A stretch of DNA of 42,452 bases from Fluviicola sp. (GCA_021300395.1 JAJTEO010000005.1:1-42452), one strand, 5' to 3'. Counted from the first letter of the stretch, positions 1 through 9,586 are shown. Notes: generated by a model not told the origin, from the letters alone. Translations and numbers: made by a program.

Positions 1-3000
1 ACAACAACAGTTAACTACACGGTAACAGATATTCATACCAATACAAACACGACATGTTCATTCACAGTAACAATTACTGATGATGAAGATCCAATTGCAA
101 ATTGTAACAATTTATCTGTACAATTAGATAATACAGGAAATGCTACAATTACAGCTGCTCAAGTAAATAATGTTTCTACAGACAATTGTAGTATCAGTAC
201 AGTATCAATTAATACTTCAGCATTTACTTGTGTAAATGTTGGTGCCAATACTGTTGTCTTAACAGTAACTGATGTGAATGGAAATAGTTCTACTTGTAAT
301 TCAACAGTTACAATTATCGATACAGTTAAACCAATTGTAACTTGTTCAAATATTGCTCAAGTTGCTACAGGTGGTGCATGTAATGCATTGGTAACTGTAA
401 ACGTACCTTCATCAGATGCTTGTGGAATTGCATCTGTAACAAATACATTTAACGGAACAAATAACGCATCTGGTTCATACCCTGTTGGAGTTACGAATGT
501 TACTTATACAGTAACTGATGTAAATAGTAATGTATCAACATGTTCATTTACAGTAACAATTACAGATAATCAAAATCCAATTATTACTTGTCCTTTAGCA
601 GGAACGACTAATGTGAATGCTGATTTAGGAGTTTGTACTTATACTCAAACTGGAACGGTATGGAATGCAACAGGTACTGATAACTGTTCAACAGTAACAT
701 TATCTTATACTTTAACAGGTGCAACAACTGGTTCAGGAAGCAGTTTACAAAATGTTGTATTTAACCCTGGCAATACGACAGTTACATGGTTAGCAACTGA
801 CTTATCTGGAAATACTGCTACATGTAGTTATATTATTAATATAGTAGATCAAGAAAATCCAATAATATCATGTCAAGCAGATACAATTGTTGGAAATACA
901 ACAGATTATTGCAGTGGAAACCCAATATTCAATTTACCAACGGTAAGCGATAACTGTTCAATAGCTTCTTTAATTAGAACAACTGGTTTAGCATCAGGTG
1001 CTACGTTCCCAATGGGAGTTACAACACAAACATATGTTGTAACAGATGGTTCTGGTAATACAGCGACATGTTCATTTACAATAACTGTAATTGATAATCA
1101 AATTCCAACATTAATATGTCCTACTAATATCACGGCATTTAGTACATTAAATAACTGTGATAGAATAGTGAATTTCTCATTACCATTATTCTTAGACAAT
1201 TGTCCAGGAGCAACAATGGTAAGAACTACTGGTCAAGCAAGCGGTTCTTTATTCCCTGTTGGAGTTACTACTGAAACATATGTTGTTACAGATGCAGTAG
1301 GAAATACAGCAACTTGTTCATTTACAATTACAGTAAATGATGCTCAATTACCTCAAATTGCTTGTCCTTCAAACATTACTGTTATGAGTACTCCTGGATT
1401 ATGTGGTTCAGTTGTCAATTTCGCTACACCAGTTGGAACGGATAACTGTCCTTCTCCAATTACTACTTTAACTTCAGGGTTTGTAAGTGGAACATTATTC
1501 CCAATTGGAACTACAACTGAGACTTTTACAGTAACAGATGCTTCAGGAAATGCTAGAAATTGCTCATTTACAATTACGGTAACAGATTTATCTGTACCGA
1601 CAATTACTTGTCCTTCAAATATTAGTGTTAATAATGACAATGGTATTTGTGGAGCAGTAGTTAACTTCATAGCTCCAGTAGGAAATGATAACTGTACAGG
1701 TTCTGTAACCACTCAAACTTCAGGTTTAGCATCTGGTTCTACTTTCCCAATAGGTACAACTAATCAATTGTTTACAGTAACAGATTTATCTGGTAATACT
1801 GCTAGTTGTTCTTTTACAGTATCAGTAGCAGACACAGAATTACCAATTCTTAGTTGTCCTTCAAATATTACTCAATCTAACGATCTTGGATTATGTAGTG
1901 CAATGGTTAATTTTACAAACATTACTGTAACAGATAATTGTCCAGGTTCTACTTTTGTCCAAACAGCTGGAATAGTTGATGGAGGTATTTTTCCTTTAGG
2001 AGCAACAACTGAGACATTCTTAGCTACAGATGCTTATGGAAATACATCAACTTGTTCATTCACAGTAACAATTACGGATACACAATTACCAACAATTGTT
2101 TGTCCAGCTAATATTACTCAAGGAAGTGATTTAGGTATATGTGGAGGTACTGTAAATTATGTAACACCTGTTGGAACAGATAACTGTTCGACAGTAACTA
2201 CTACATTAACAGCTGGTCAAGTATCTGGAACTATTTTCAATATTGGAACAACAACGAATACTTACCAAGTAACAGATGGTGCAGGTTTAATTTCAACATG
2301 TTCGTTTACTGTAACTGTAAATGATACAGAAGCACCAGTGATAAACTGTCCTTCAGACACTACGATTTCAAATGTACCAGGACAATGTTATACTGATTTA
2401 ACATATGCAGCGCCAGTAAGTACAGATAATTGTGGTATTGCAAGTGTAGTATTGACTTCTGGTTTGGTTAGTGGTTCTCAATTCCCATTAGCGACTACGA
2501 CTGTAACTTTTGAAGCGACAGATGTAAATGGCTTAACATCTCAATGTTCATTTAATGTAACAGGTATTGATACTGAAGGGCCAGTCGTAATTTGTCCAAA
2601 TAATATCTTGAAACCAGTTTTACCAGGTACTTGTGGTAATACTGCAAACTTTATAACACCGGTTCCTTCTGATAACTGTGGTGTATTATCGATGGTATTA
2701 ACAGGATTAACAAGTGGTTCAATGTTCCCGGCAGGAATAAATACACAAACATATACAGTGACTGATATAAATGGTAACGTATCAACATGTTCATTCACAA
2801 TAAATATTGTCGATAATGAATTACCAACAATTGCTTGTAATGGAGTAGATGGACATATAGAAACGGCATACACAAATAACTTATGTACATATGTACATTC
2901 AGGGTTAGCATGGGATGCTATTGGAACTGATAACTGTTCAGTGATCTATTCATACATTACAACATACAATGGAATAGATGATACAATTTCAGCAGCTACA

Positions 3001-5415
3001 TTAAATGGTCATGTTTTTGATTTAGGAACAACTCAAGTTATATGGTCTGTTGCCGATCCAGCTGGAAATGAAGTGTTCTGTTGGTTTAATGTTGATGTAT
3101 TAGATACAATAACACCAGTTATTACTTGTCCAACTCCAGCAACAGTGTCAACAAATAACGTATGTACATATGTTCAAAATACAAATGTATGGGATGCATT
3201 AGGAACTGATAATTGCCCAGTAAATACTACTTATAGTTTAACGGGTGCAACAACTGGATCTGGTTCAACTTTACAAGGAGTAACTTTCTTACCTGGATTA
3301 ACGACTGCAACATGGACAGCTATGGATGCTTCAGGTAATTCAAGTACATGCTCTTATACAATTACTGTTTTCGACAGTGTTGCGCCTATCATAACATGTA
3401 ATGTTTTAGGAATGCAAACTGTAAATACTGATTTAGCAAATTGTACATATGAAAATTTAAATCCATTATTTAACCCAACAGCTTCTGACAATTGTACTTT
3501 AGCAAGCGTTGTTGCAACATTATCAGGTGCAACTGTAGCTTCTACAAGTGATTTATTGAATGTGGTGTTTAATAAAGGAGTAACAAATGTAATTTGGACA
3601 GCAACAGATGCTGTTGGAAATTCTACAACTTGTTCTTTTGACGTTACAGTTATCGACAATGAATTACCTGTGATTGCTTGTAATTTTGTAGATACTTTAG
3701 ATGTTTTTGTTGATCCAACAGTATGTAATAACACGAATACAAACCCGTTGTTAGATCCAACGATTACAGATAATTGTCATGCAGATGGAACGTACACTTT
3801 AAGTGGTGTTACAACAGGTTCTGGTTCAACATTAATGAATGTTGTATTTAATCATGGTGTAACAAGAGTTGATTGGACTGCAACGGATAGTTCTGGAAAT
3901 TCTTCAAGTTGTTTCTTCTATGTTAATGTAATTGATAATGAAGCTCCAGCAACATTAGCAGTATTAGCACCAGTTTCATTCGAATGTACGGTAACACCTC
4001 CTACAGCAATTGATAACTGTGATAATGTTATAACTGGTACAACTACAACTGTATTTACACAAGGAGTTCATAACGTAACTTGGACATTTATTGATTTATC
4101 TGGAAATACTTCAACAGCAACTCAAGTTGTGACAGTGGATGACATTACAGCTCCAATTACTCCAGTGTTAGCTGATGTGATAGCAGAATGTTCAGCAACT
4201 GTATCGGTTATTCCTTCAGCTGTAGACAACTGTGTTGGAACAGTAAATGGAACAACATCAGATCCATTAACTTATACAGTTCAAGGTTCATATGTAATCA
4301 CATGGTCTTTTGACGATGGAAATGGTAACATATCAACAACAACTCAGAATGTAATTATCAATGATATTACATCTCCTTTAATTTCAGCACCAATCGCAGT
4401 GAATGTTACTCCTAATAATGCAGGATGTACAGCAATAAATGTGAATTTAGGAACACCTATTTACAGTGACAACTGTACAGTAGATACTGTTTACAATGAT
4501 GCTCCAACAGTTTATAACCAAGGAACAACTGTTGTAACATGGACTGTTGTAGATGAAAATGGTAATGCAACAACTTCAACGCAACAAGTTGTAGTCATGC
4601 CGGTAACATCAACAATAACTCCAGCTCCAGTTTGTGATATGTATACTGCGCCAGATAATACAGTTTATACTCAGAGTGGTGTATATACTGCAATTATTCC
4701 AAGTTATTATGGATGTGATAGTATCATTACTATAAATTTAACGGTTAATCATTCAACAACTTATACAGATGTTGTAAGAGCATGTGAAACTTACACTTCA
4801 CCAAGTGGATTGTATACATGGACAAATTCAGGTACATATATGGATACAATTCCTAATGCAGTTGGATGTGATAGTATCATTACTACTATCTTGACAATAG
4901 ATAGAATGCCTACAACAAATATGGTGACATTAACAAATAATTCATTATTTACAGCATTAGCTGACACAATTGAATACCAATGGGTAAAATGTGATAATGG
5001 ATTTATTTGGGAAAATGGAAATGAGCAAACATTTACACCTTTGACTAGTGGAAATTATGCGGTTATATTAACTAATCATACATGTGTTGATACATCAGAT
5101 TGTATGCCAATAGGATTAGATTTAATTGTACCACAAGTAATTTCTCCAAATGGTGACGGAGTGAATGATAAGTTTGAAGTAAATGGTATTTATGATTATC
5201 CTAACAATGTATTAATGATATACAACAGATGGGGTAATTTAGTATACCAAACACATGGATACAATAACGATTGGGATGGTAAAAATCTTGAGACTGTTGG
5301 AATAGGTGGAAACGACTTACCGGTCGGTACATATTTCTATGTGTTGGATTTAGGAAAAGAAGGAAATACTCCTGAACAAAACTTATTAAAAGGATACATT
5401 TATTTAACAAGATAA
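1..5415 (+). CDS. Giant HYR-repeat surface adhesin with T9SS type B sorting domain (5' end outside window)
   Basis: The reading frame is open from base 1, so the N-terminus and signal peptide lie outside the window; at least 1804 residues are present. About 18 HYR-like immunoglobulin-fold units follow one another. Each has a TDNC or SDNC motif and a strand resembling CSFTITVxDxxxPxIxC, with conserved cysteine pairs. Around base 4624 the repeats give way to two Cys-containing units ending GCDSIIT. The last roughly 95 residues (ISPNGDGVND, IYNRWGNLVYQ, DWDGK, PVGTYFYVL, LKGYIYLTR) match the gliding-motility-associated type B C-terminal domain (TIGR04131/CHU_C), which directs type IX secretion. 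The protein is therefore probably exported and attached to the cell surface as an adhesin or motility adhesin; the ligand is unknown. The PorP/SprF-like and OmpA-like genes immediately downstream fit that role. Family assignment is firm; the adhesin function is inferred. Confidence 0.93.
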   Translation, partial: TTTVNYTVTDIHTNTNTTCSFTVTITDDEDPIANCNNLSVQLDNTGNATITAAQVNNVSTDNCSISTVSINTSAFTCVNVGANTVVLTVTDVNGNSSTCNSTVTIIDTVKPIVTCSNIAQVATGGACNALVTVNVPSSDACGIASVTNTFNGTNNASGSYPVGVTNVTYTVTDVNSNVSTCSFTVTITDNQNPIITCPLAGTTNVNADLGVCTYTQTGTVWNATGTDNCSTVTLSYTLTGATTGSGSSLQNVVFNPGNTTVTWLATDLSGNTATCSYIINIVDQENPIISCQADTIVGNTTDYCSGNPIFNLPTVSDNCSIASLIRTTGLASGATFPMGVTTQTYVVTDGSGNTATCSFTITVIDNQIPTLICPTNITAFSTLNNCDRIVNFSLPLFLDNCPGATMVRTTGQASGSLFPVGVTTETYVVTDAVGNTATCSFTITVNDAQLPQIACPSNITVMSTPGLCGSVVNFATPVGTDNCPSPITTLTSGFVSGTLFPIGTTTETFTVTDASGNARNCSFTITVTDLSVPTITCPSNISVNNDNGICGAVVNFIAPVGNDNCTGSVTTQTSGLASGSTFPIGTTNQLFTVTDLSGNTASCSFTVSVADTELPILSCPSNITQSNDLGLCSAMVNFTNITVTDNCPGSTFVQTAGIVDGGIFPLGATTETFLATDAYGNTSTCSFTVTITDTQLPTIVCPANITQGSDLGICGGTVNYVTPVGTDNCSTVTTTLTAGQVSGTIFNIGTTTNTYQVTDGAGLISTCSFTVTVNDTEAPVINCPSDTTISNVPGQCYTDLTYAAPVSTDNCGIASVVLTSGLVSGSQFPLATTTVTFEATDVNGLTSQCSFNVTGIDTEGPVVICPNNILKPVLPGTCGNTANFITPVPSDNCGVLSMVLTGLTSGSMFPAGINTQTYTVTDINGNVSTCSFTINIVDNELPTIACNGVDGHIETAYTNNLCTYVHSGLAWDAIGTDNCSVIYSYITTYNGIDDTISAATLNGHVFDLGTTQVIWSVADPAGNEVFCWFNVDVLDTITPVITCPTPATVSTNNVCTYVQNTNVWDALGTDNCPVNTTYSLTGATTGSGSTLQGVTFLPGLTTATWTAMDASGNSSTCSYTITVFDSVAPIITCNVLGMQTVNTDLANCTYENLNPLFNPTASDNCTLASVVATLSGATVASTSDLLNVVFNKGVTNVIWTATDAVGNSTTCSFDVTVIDNELPVIACNFVDTLDVFVDPTVCNNTNTNPLLDPTITDNCHADGTYTLSGVTTGSGSTLMNVVFNHGVTRVDWTATDSSGNSSSCFFYVNVIDNEAPATLAVLAPVSFECTVTPPTAIDNCDNVITGTTTTVFTQGVHNVTWTFIDLSGNTSTATQVVTVDDITAPITPVLADVIAECSATVSVIPSAVDNCVGTVNGTTSDPLTYTVQGSYVITWSFDDGNGNISTTTQNVIINDITSPLISAPIAVNVTPNNAGCTAINVNLGTPIYSDNCTVDTVYNDAPTVYNQGTTVVTWTVVDENGNATTSTQQVVVMPVTSTITPAPVCDMYTAPDNTVYTQSGVYTAIIPSYYGCDSIITINLTVNHSTTYTDVVRACETYTSPSGLYTWTNSGTYMDTIPNAVGCDSIITTILTIDRMPTTNMVTLTNNSLFTALADTIEYQWVKCDNGFIWENGNEQTFTPLTSGNYAVILTNHTCVDTSDCMPIGLDLIVPQVISPNGDGVNDKFEVNGIYDYPNNVLMIYNRWGNLVYQTHGYNNDWDGKNLETVGIGGNDLPVGTYFYVLDLGKEGNTPEQNLLKGYIYLTR
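949..2928 (+). repeat. Phase-locked 246-bp HYR tandem repeats
   Basis: The DNC codon triplets begin at 949, 1195, 1441, 1687, 1933, 2179, 2425 and 2671, an exact 246-bp (82-codon) spacing over seven intervals. Units before and after this block are spaced irregularly (213 to 282 bp). The units are diverged in sequence, so the period reflects domain length and not recent identical duplication. Confidence 0.9.
4624..4917 (+). repeat. Two Cys-containing repeats in the adhesin stalk
   Basis: Two consecutive units of about 51 codons each contain a Tyr/Thr-rich stretch and end in GCDSIIT. The nucleotides encoding that ending are identical over about 23 bases at 4710 and 4863, 153 bp apart. They lie between the last HYR unit and the C-terminal sorting domain. 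Function is unknown; a stalk or spacer is a guess. Confidence 0.7.
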
Positions 5416-5421
5416 TAGATT

Positions 5422-5449
5422 GTTGACCTTTCTGAAAAGGAAGGTCAAC
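5422..5449 (+). other. Intercistronic stem-loop between adhesin and porP-like gene
   Basis: The arms GTTGACCTT and AAGGTCAAC pair perfectly and extend by C-G and a G-U pair to about 11 bp around a 6-nt loop. No T-tract follows on the + strand (the next bases are CCCTAAAAAAAG), so this does not look like an intrinsic terminator. It may protect or process the mRNA between the very long adhesin message and the downstream genes. Confidence 0.6.
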
Positions 5450-5466
5450 CCTAAAAAAAGAAGCGT

Positions 5467-6387
5467 ATGAAAAAATTAATAACATGTTTAGTATTGCTAA
5501 TGAATTTAGTAATAGCAAATGCTCAGCAAGACGCTATGTATACTCATTATTCGTTTAATATGTTAGCGATTAATCCAGCTTATGCAGGAAGTAGAGAAGT
5601 ACTAACATTAACTGCTTTACACAGGTCACAATGGGTTGGATTTGAAGGAGCACCAGTTACGGATAATTTTACGATTCATGCACCATTGTTTAAACATAAA
5701 ATGGGAATAGGTCTTTCTGCTTTAAATGATAAAATAGGTCCAGTAAACAATACTAGTTTTAATGCGAGTTATGCGTATAAAATTAAGTTTAAAATTGGAG
5801 GTCAATTATCAATGGGAATAAATGGTGGAATTAATTTATTACAAGCTAATTTAATAGGATTAACAGCTACTAATTATAGTGATGTAACAATAGCAAATAA
5901 TACTAGAAATCAATTAACACCTAATTTTGGAGTTGGTTTTTATTTTACAAGAAAGAAATATTTTTTAGGTCTTTCTTCTCCGAAATTAATTAAAAATAAA
6001 ATTGATCCTACAGCTCCATCAGGTTTAAGCTTAGAAAGAAGACATGTATATGTTACCGGTGGAATAGTATTAGGATTATCAAGAAATGTTGAGTTTAGAC
6101 CGACAATGCTTGTGAAAATGACACAAGCAGCTCCGATTCAAACGGATTTGACGGCTATGTTTATTTTTAATAAAGTGTTAGAATTTGGAGGAATGTATAG
6201 AACAGGCGATGCTTTTGGGGTATTGTTAGGATATAATCTTGAAAACAATTTAAGAATCGGATATTCTTTCGATTGGTCACATGGAGTTCAAACAGCTCGA
6301 GTTAATGCAGGTAGTCATGAATTAATGTTAAGATATGATTTTATCAGTAAAACTAAAAAACGAATTGTTTCACCAAGATATTTTTAA
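5467..6387 (+). CDS. PorP/SprF family type IX secretion system outer-membrane protein
   Basis: This 306-residue protein has an N-terminal signal peptide ending near ANAQQ. The family signature follows: YTHYSFNMLAINPAYAGS, then RSQWVGFEGAP, then alternating beta-strand sequence typical of an outer-membrane barrel ending in an aromatic residue (RYF). In Flavobacterium johnsoniae, SprF and related proteins are needed for secretion or surface attachment of cargo carrying type B C-terminal domains. Its location 51 bp downstream of a type B adhesin suggests it is the dedicated partner. There are several PorP/SprF paralogues in most genomes, so this need not be the core T9SS PorP. A short AAAAAAAGAAG precedes the ATG. 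Confidence 0.93.
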   Translation: MKKLITCLVLLMNLVIANAQQDAMYTHYSFNMLAINPAYAGSREVLTLTALHRSQWVGFEGAPVTDNFTIHAPLFKHKMGIGLSALNDKIGPVNNTSFNASYAYKIKFKIGGQLSMGINGGINLLQANLIGLTATNYSDVTIANNTRNQLTPNFGVGFYFTRKKYFLGLSSPKLIKNKIDPTAPSGLSLERRHVYVTGGIVLGLSRNVEFRPTMLVKMTQAAPIQTDLTAMFIFNKVLEFGGMYRTGDAFGVLLGYNLENNLRIGYSFDWSHGVQTARVNAGSHELMLRYDFISKTKKRIVSPRYF

Positions 6388-6409
6388 TAATTATTCAAAA
6401 TCAAGTAAA

Positions 6410-8383
6410 ATGAAAAGTGCTATTATATTAATTATATTAATGATAACTAGTTTTGGTTTTGGGCAGTTACAAAAATCAAAAACAGAGTTAAAAGGAGATA
6501 AATTGTATTTTATTTTTGCTTACCATGAAGCGATTAAAAAATATGAAAGAACAGAAAAAAAGAAAGATACGTTAACTTCAGAAGGTATCAGAAAACTGGC
6601 AGATTCTTATTTTAAAATTGGAGATTATAAAAATTCTGAAATTAGATATGCTGAACTTGTTAAAAAAACAGAAGCAACAGGAGATGACTTTTTTGCTTAT
6701 GCAAACATCTTAAAAACGAATGGGAAATATGGTGATTCAGAGAAATGGATGCACTCATATTTTGATAAATCTCCAAATGAGATTAGATCAAAAACAAATC
6801 AAGTATTATTAAATAAAGTTGAAGATTTAAAAAAAGATAGAGGGTTTTTTGCTTTAAATCAATTAAGTATCAATACTGAATTTCAAGAATTTGGACCCGC
6901 ATATTATAATGATAGTGTCGTGTTTTCTGCAAATGCAATTCGACATGATGGAATGATTATTAAAAATTATATTTGGACGAATAAATCATTTTTGGATTTA
7001 TTTATTTTTGATCCGAAATCAACTGATTCAATCTCCACTAAAACTGAATTTAGACCAAAGTTTAATAAAAAATACCATGAAGGTGCAGTATCTTTTACTT
7101 CAGATTTAAAAAGAATGTATTACACCTCAACAAATTATGATGAAAAGGCATTAGATGGAAGTTACAATCTTCAATTATATTGGGTAGATAAAAAAGAAGA
7201 TAGCACTTGGAGTGAACCAATTTCTTTTGAATATAATGATAAAGAGTTTTCAGTTGGTCATCCATACATAACAAAAGATGGAGAAACGCTGTATTTCGCA
7301 AGTAACATGCCAGGAGGTTTTGGTGGTACAGATATTTATAAATGTAAAGCAACAAAAGCAGGTACATGGGGAAAACCAGTAAATTTAGGTCAGCACATTA
7401 ATTCAGAAGGAGATGAATTATTTCCTTTTTTCCATGATAAAAAGCAAATCTTATTTTACTCATCAAATGGTTTATTTGGATTAGGAGGATTAGATATTTT
7501 TGCAACAACTCTTAAAGATGGCGAATTTGGAAAAGTAAATAATTTTGGTGCTCCTTTAAACTCACAATATGATGATTTTGGAATAATAATAGACTCTTTA
7601 ATGAAAGAAGGTTATGTATGTTCTAATCGAATTACAGGAAAAGGAAGCGATGATATTTATAGTCTATCAATTTTAAAAGAATTAAACACGGAAGAATATA
7701 TTCTAGAAAAATTAATTAATGGTGTTGTAAAGAATCCAGAAGGTAAACCAATACCAAATGCAAAAGTTGAAGTATATGATTTAAAAAATAAATTAATAGG
7801 CTCATTTACAACAAAAGCAGATGGGAAATTCACAATAAAAGCACAAGAAAATCAAGAGTATAAAATTCATACTTCTAAAGATTATTATGTTTCTGATACT
7901 TCAAATGTTTCTACTGTAACTGAAGAATTGTCAGTTTCAAAAAACATTACGCTTAACGTAAAAGAAGAGATTGTAATCATTGATAATGTTGCTTTTATCA
8001 AAGTTCAAACTATTTATTTTGACGTAAATAGTGCAGTACTTCGTGAAGACACTAAAGAAAAGATGGAAAATGTAATTCGAATTATGAATGAAAATCCAAC
8101 GATGTCAATTGAGCTTGGTTCTCATACTGACTGTAGAGGTACTGAGAAATACAATATGAAACTTTCACAAGAAAGAGCTTTCAATTCTGCAGAATATATA
8201 AGAAAACACATTTCTAATCCAGATCGTATTCATGGTGTAGGTTATGGAGAAAGTCAGTTAGTTAATAATTGTCCTTGTGAGAAAAAAGTACTTTCTAGTT
8301 GTTCTGAGATTGAACACCAAGCAAATAGACGAACAGAATTTAAAATTATTAATAAAATAAATTCTGAAACAAACGGTCAGTAG
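6410..8383 (+). CDS. PorE-like lipo/OmpA family protein: TPR, PD40 propeller, CarboxypepD-reg, OmpA C-terminal domain
   Basis: The chosen ATG at 6410 gives 657 residues and a clean hydrophobic signal sequence (MKSAIILIILMITSFGFGQ). An upstream in-frame ATG at 6335 would overlap the previous gene and bury the signal. Domains in order: TPR-like helices (about 25-150); a WD40/PD40-like beta-propeller (about 160-425, motifs such as YFASNMPGGFGGTDIYK); a carboxypeptidase-regulatory-like beta-sandwich (about 440-520); and a peptidoglycan-binding OmpA domain (about 535-640, motif GSHTDCRGTEKYNMKLSQ, with Asp and Arg positioned to bind diaminopimelate). This order is that of PorE of the T9SS, which tethers the outer-membrane machinery to peptidoglycan. 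It is probably co-transcribed with the PorP/SprF-like gene 22 bp upstream and anchors the same system. Confidence 0.9.
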   Translation: MKSAIILIILMITSFGFGQLQKSKTELKGDKLYFIFAYHEAIKKYERTEKKKDTLTSEGIRKLADSYFKIGDYKNSEIRYAELVKKTEATGDDFFAYANILKTNGKYGDSEKWMHSYFDKSPNEIRSKTNQVLLNKVEDLKKDRGFFALNQLSINTEFQEFGPAYYNDSVVFSANAIRHDGMIIKNYIWTNKSFLDLFIFDPKSTDSISTKTEFRPKFNKKYHEGAVSFTSDLKRMYYTSTNYDEKALDGSYNLQLYWVDKKEDSTWSEPISFEYNDKEFSVGHPYITKDGETLYFASNMPGGFGGTDIYKCKATKAGTWGKPVNLGQHINSEGDELFPFFHDKKQILFYSSNGLFGLGGLDIFATTLKDGEFGKVNNFGAPLNSQYDDFGIIIDSLMKEGYVCSNRITGKGSDDIYSLSILKELNTEEYILEKLINGVVKNPEGKPIPNAKVEVYDLKNKLIGSFTTKADGKFTIKAQENQEYKIHTSKDYYVSDTSNVSTVTEELSVSKNITLNVKEEIVIIDNVAFIKVQTIYFDVNSAVLREDTKEKMENVIRIMNENPTMSIELGSHTDCRGTEKYNMKLSQERAFNSAEYIRKHISNPDRIHGVGYGESQLVNNCPCEKKVLSSCSEIEHQANRRTEFKIINKINSETNGQ

Positions 8384-8400
8384 TAAAATCAAATAATATT

Positions 8401-8429
8401 AAAAATAAGGAGTTTTGCTCCTTATTTTT
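8401..8429. terminator. Bidirectional intrinsic terminator
   Basis: A perfect 12-bp stem (AAAAATAAGGAG with CTCCTTATTTTT) around TTTTG has A- and T-tracts on both sides. It sits between the convergent OmpA-family and DUF983 genes and overlaps the DUF983 stop codon. Confidence 0.9.
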
Positions 8430-8805
8430 TTGACTTATATTTTACAAAAATATTTATCCAAATAGATCTTCCAAATCGCATTATTAATGGTTGGAGAGTA
8501 AAAAGAATTGTAGATAATAATAAAAAAAATGGAATAACCTTCATTTCCAAATAAAGATAGAAGTAGGTTGTTAATCCAATTACTAAAAATGCAACGATAG
8601 GATAACTTGTCCAAAGTGAGCCTAAATAAAAGCCAGGTTCTATTTCAAAATCTTGTTTACAATTTGAACATTCTTTAGGCATATCCAAACTTTTTAAAAG
8701 TATATATGGACTTTTATGAGTAAATAAATCCCCTTCATGACAATTAGGACATTTCCAAAATACAATACTATGTAGCTTGTGCCCTTTACGAAGTGGATTT
8801 TTCAT
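8422..8805 (-). CDS. DUF983 family membrane protein
   Basis: This 127-residue protein has an N-terminal zinc-ribbon-like pair of motifs, CPNCHEGDLF and CSNC, followed by QDFEIEPGFYLGSLWTSYP and two hydrophobic segments (about residues 69-90 and 91-110). This is the layout of the DUF983 family, small inner-membrane proteins of unknown function that are common in Bacteroidota and Proteobacteria. The four cysteines could bind zinc. It is the last gene of a three-gene operon, two bases after the DUF3050 stop codon. No enzymatic role can be read from the sequence. Confidence 0.85.
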   Translation of the reverse strand: MKNPLRKGHKLHSIVFWKCPNCHEGDLFTHKSPYILLKSLDMPKECSNCKQDFEIEPGFYLGSLWTSYPIVAFLVIGLTTYFYLYLEMKVIPFFLLLSTILFTLQPLIMRFGRSIWINIFVKYKSKK

Positions 8806-8807
8806 TT

Positions 8808-9572
8808 TTATTGTATTTCTGAATGAATTCCGTTCCAGAGATTAATTCTACATTCTAAAGCTCTTTTAGAATATTCAATTACTTCATTCCATTTATCTTC
8901 ATCGTTTCCACATAATTCACCAATCATTGAAAGAGCCATTGGCCCGTGCTCACCTCCATCAACTTCTATATGTCTTTCCAAGTAATAAATTAATTTAGAT
9001 AAATCGATATCTGAATTAGCATTTATATTTTTTACGATTTCAATAAACATATCTGGAATTAAATCTTCTCGACCAAATGTAAAAACACCAGCTATAATAT
9101 GTAATTTATTTGTACTTATTGCTTCGAAAGTAAACTCTACAAATGCTTTTGTATTTTCATGAACTTGAATATTATTGAATGCATTTGAAACAGTTTGTTG
9201 TCCTTCTATCAAATGAATAAATGCCTCAATATTTTTAGTATCAGCTTTCATTTGAGTCATGGCATCGATATACATTTCGAAATGACTTTTAGGTTGGTTT
9301 AATTCATTCACATCTGTTTCTTCACCCAAAACAATTTCATTGATTAATCGCCTTGTTATAGGATTACCTTTTGGTGTCCATGGAATTGATACATTAGTTA
9401 AACCTATTTGAAGCGCTTTTAATAAAGACATAAAATCCCAAACAGCAAAGACATGAGATTCCATGAATTTTTGAATTGCATCAACTGATTTAATATCAGA
9501 ATAAAGAGGATGATGAATTAATTGATTTCTTAATTCACTAATTTCATTTTCAAGTTTTTCAATATATGTCAT
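8808..9572 (-). CDS. DUF3050 family protein (heme-oxygenase-like fold)
   Basis: This soluble, mainly helical 254-residue protein matches the DUF3050 family from end to end. Recognisable blocks are HHPLY (20-24), FMESHVFAVWDFMSLLK (37-52), IPWTPKGNP (63-71) and YLERHIEVDGGEHGPMA (197-213). The family is placed in the heme-oxygenase-like superfamily by fold, but no catalytic activity is established to my knowledge. Repeated His/Glu/Asp residues in the 37-52 and 197-213 helices (H40, D46, E199, H201, E203, E208, H209) could form a metal site like that of heme-oxygenase-like diiron enzymes; this is inference. It is the middle gene of the operon, 14 bp after the YgjV-like gene. Confidence 0.82.
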   Translation of the reverse strand: MTYIEKLENEISELRNQLIHHPLYSDIKSVDAIQKFMESHVFAVWDFMSLLKALQIGLTNVSIPWTPKGNPITRRLINEIVLGEETDVNELNQPKSHFEMYIDAMTQMKADTKNIEAFIHLIEGQQTVSNAFNNIQVHENTKAFVEFTFEAISTNKLHIIAGVFTFGREDLIPDMFIEIVKNINANSDIDLSKLIYYLERHIEVDGGEHGPMALSMIGELCGNDEDKWNEVIEYSKRALECRINLWNGIHSEIQ

Positions 9573-9586
9573 AAAGTAAAAATCTA

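Noticed and set aside
949-2928. CRISPR or other regularly spaced array, suggested by the regular 246-bp spacing.
   Set aside because: The units are coding, diverged, without identical short repeats and unique spacers; they are protein domains.
1353-3734. Open frames of 110-126 codons on the minus strand within the adhesin gene.
   Set aside because: They mirror the Thr/Val-rich HYR repeats in the opposite strand, recur with repeat phase, have no start context and show no family motifs.
5422-5449. Intrinsic terminator after the adhesin.
   Set aside because: No T-tract follows the stem on the + strand; only A-rich sequence leads to the next start codon.
6335-6409. Upstream ATG for the OmpA-family protein.
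   Set aside because: It overlaps the PorP-like gene by 53 bp and places 25 charged residues before the signal peptide; ATG 6410 gives a normal signal sequence.
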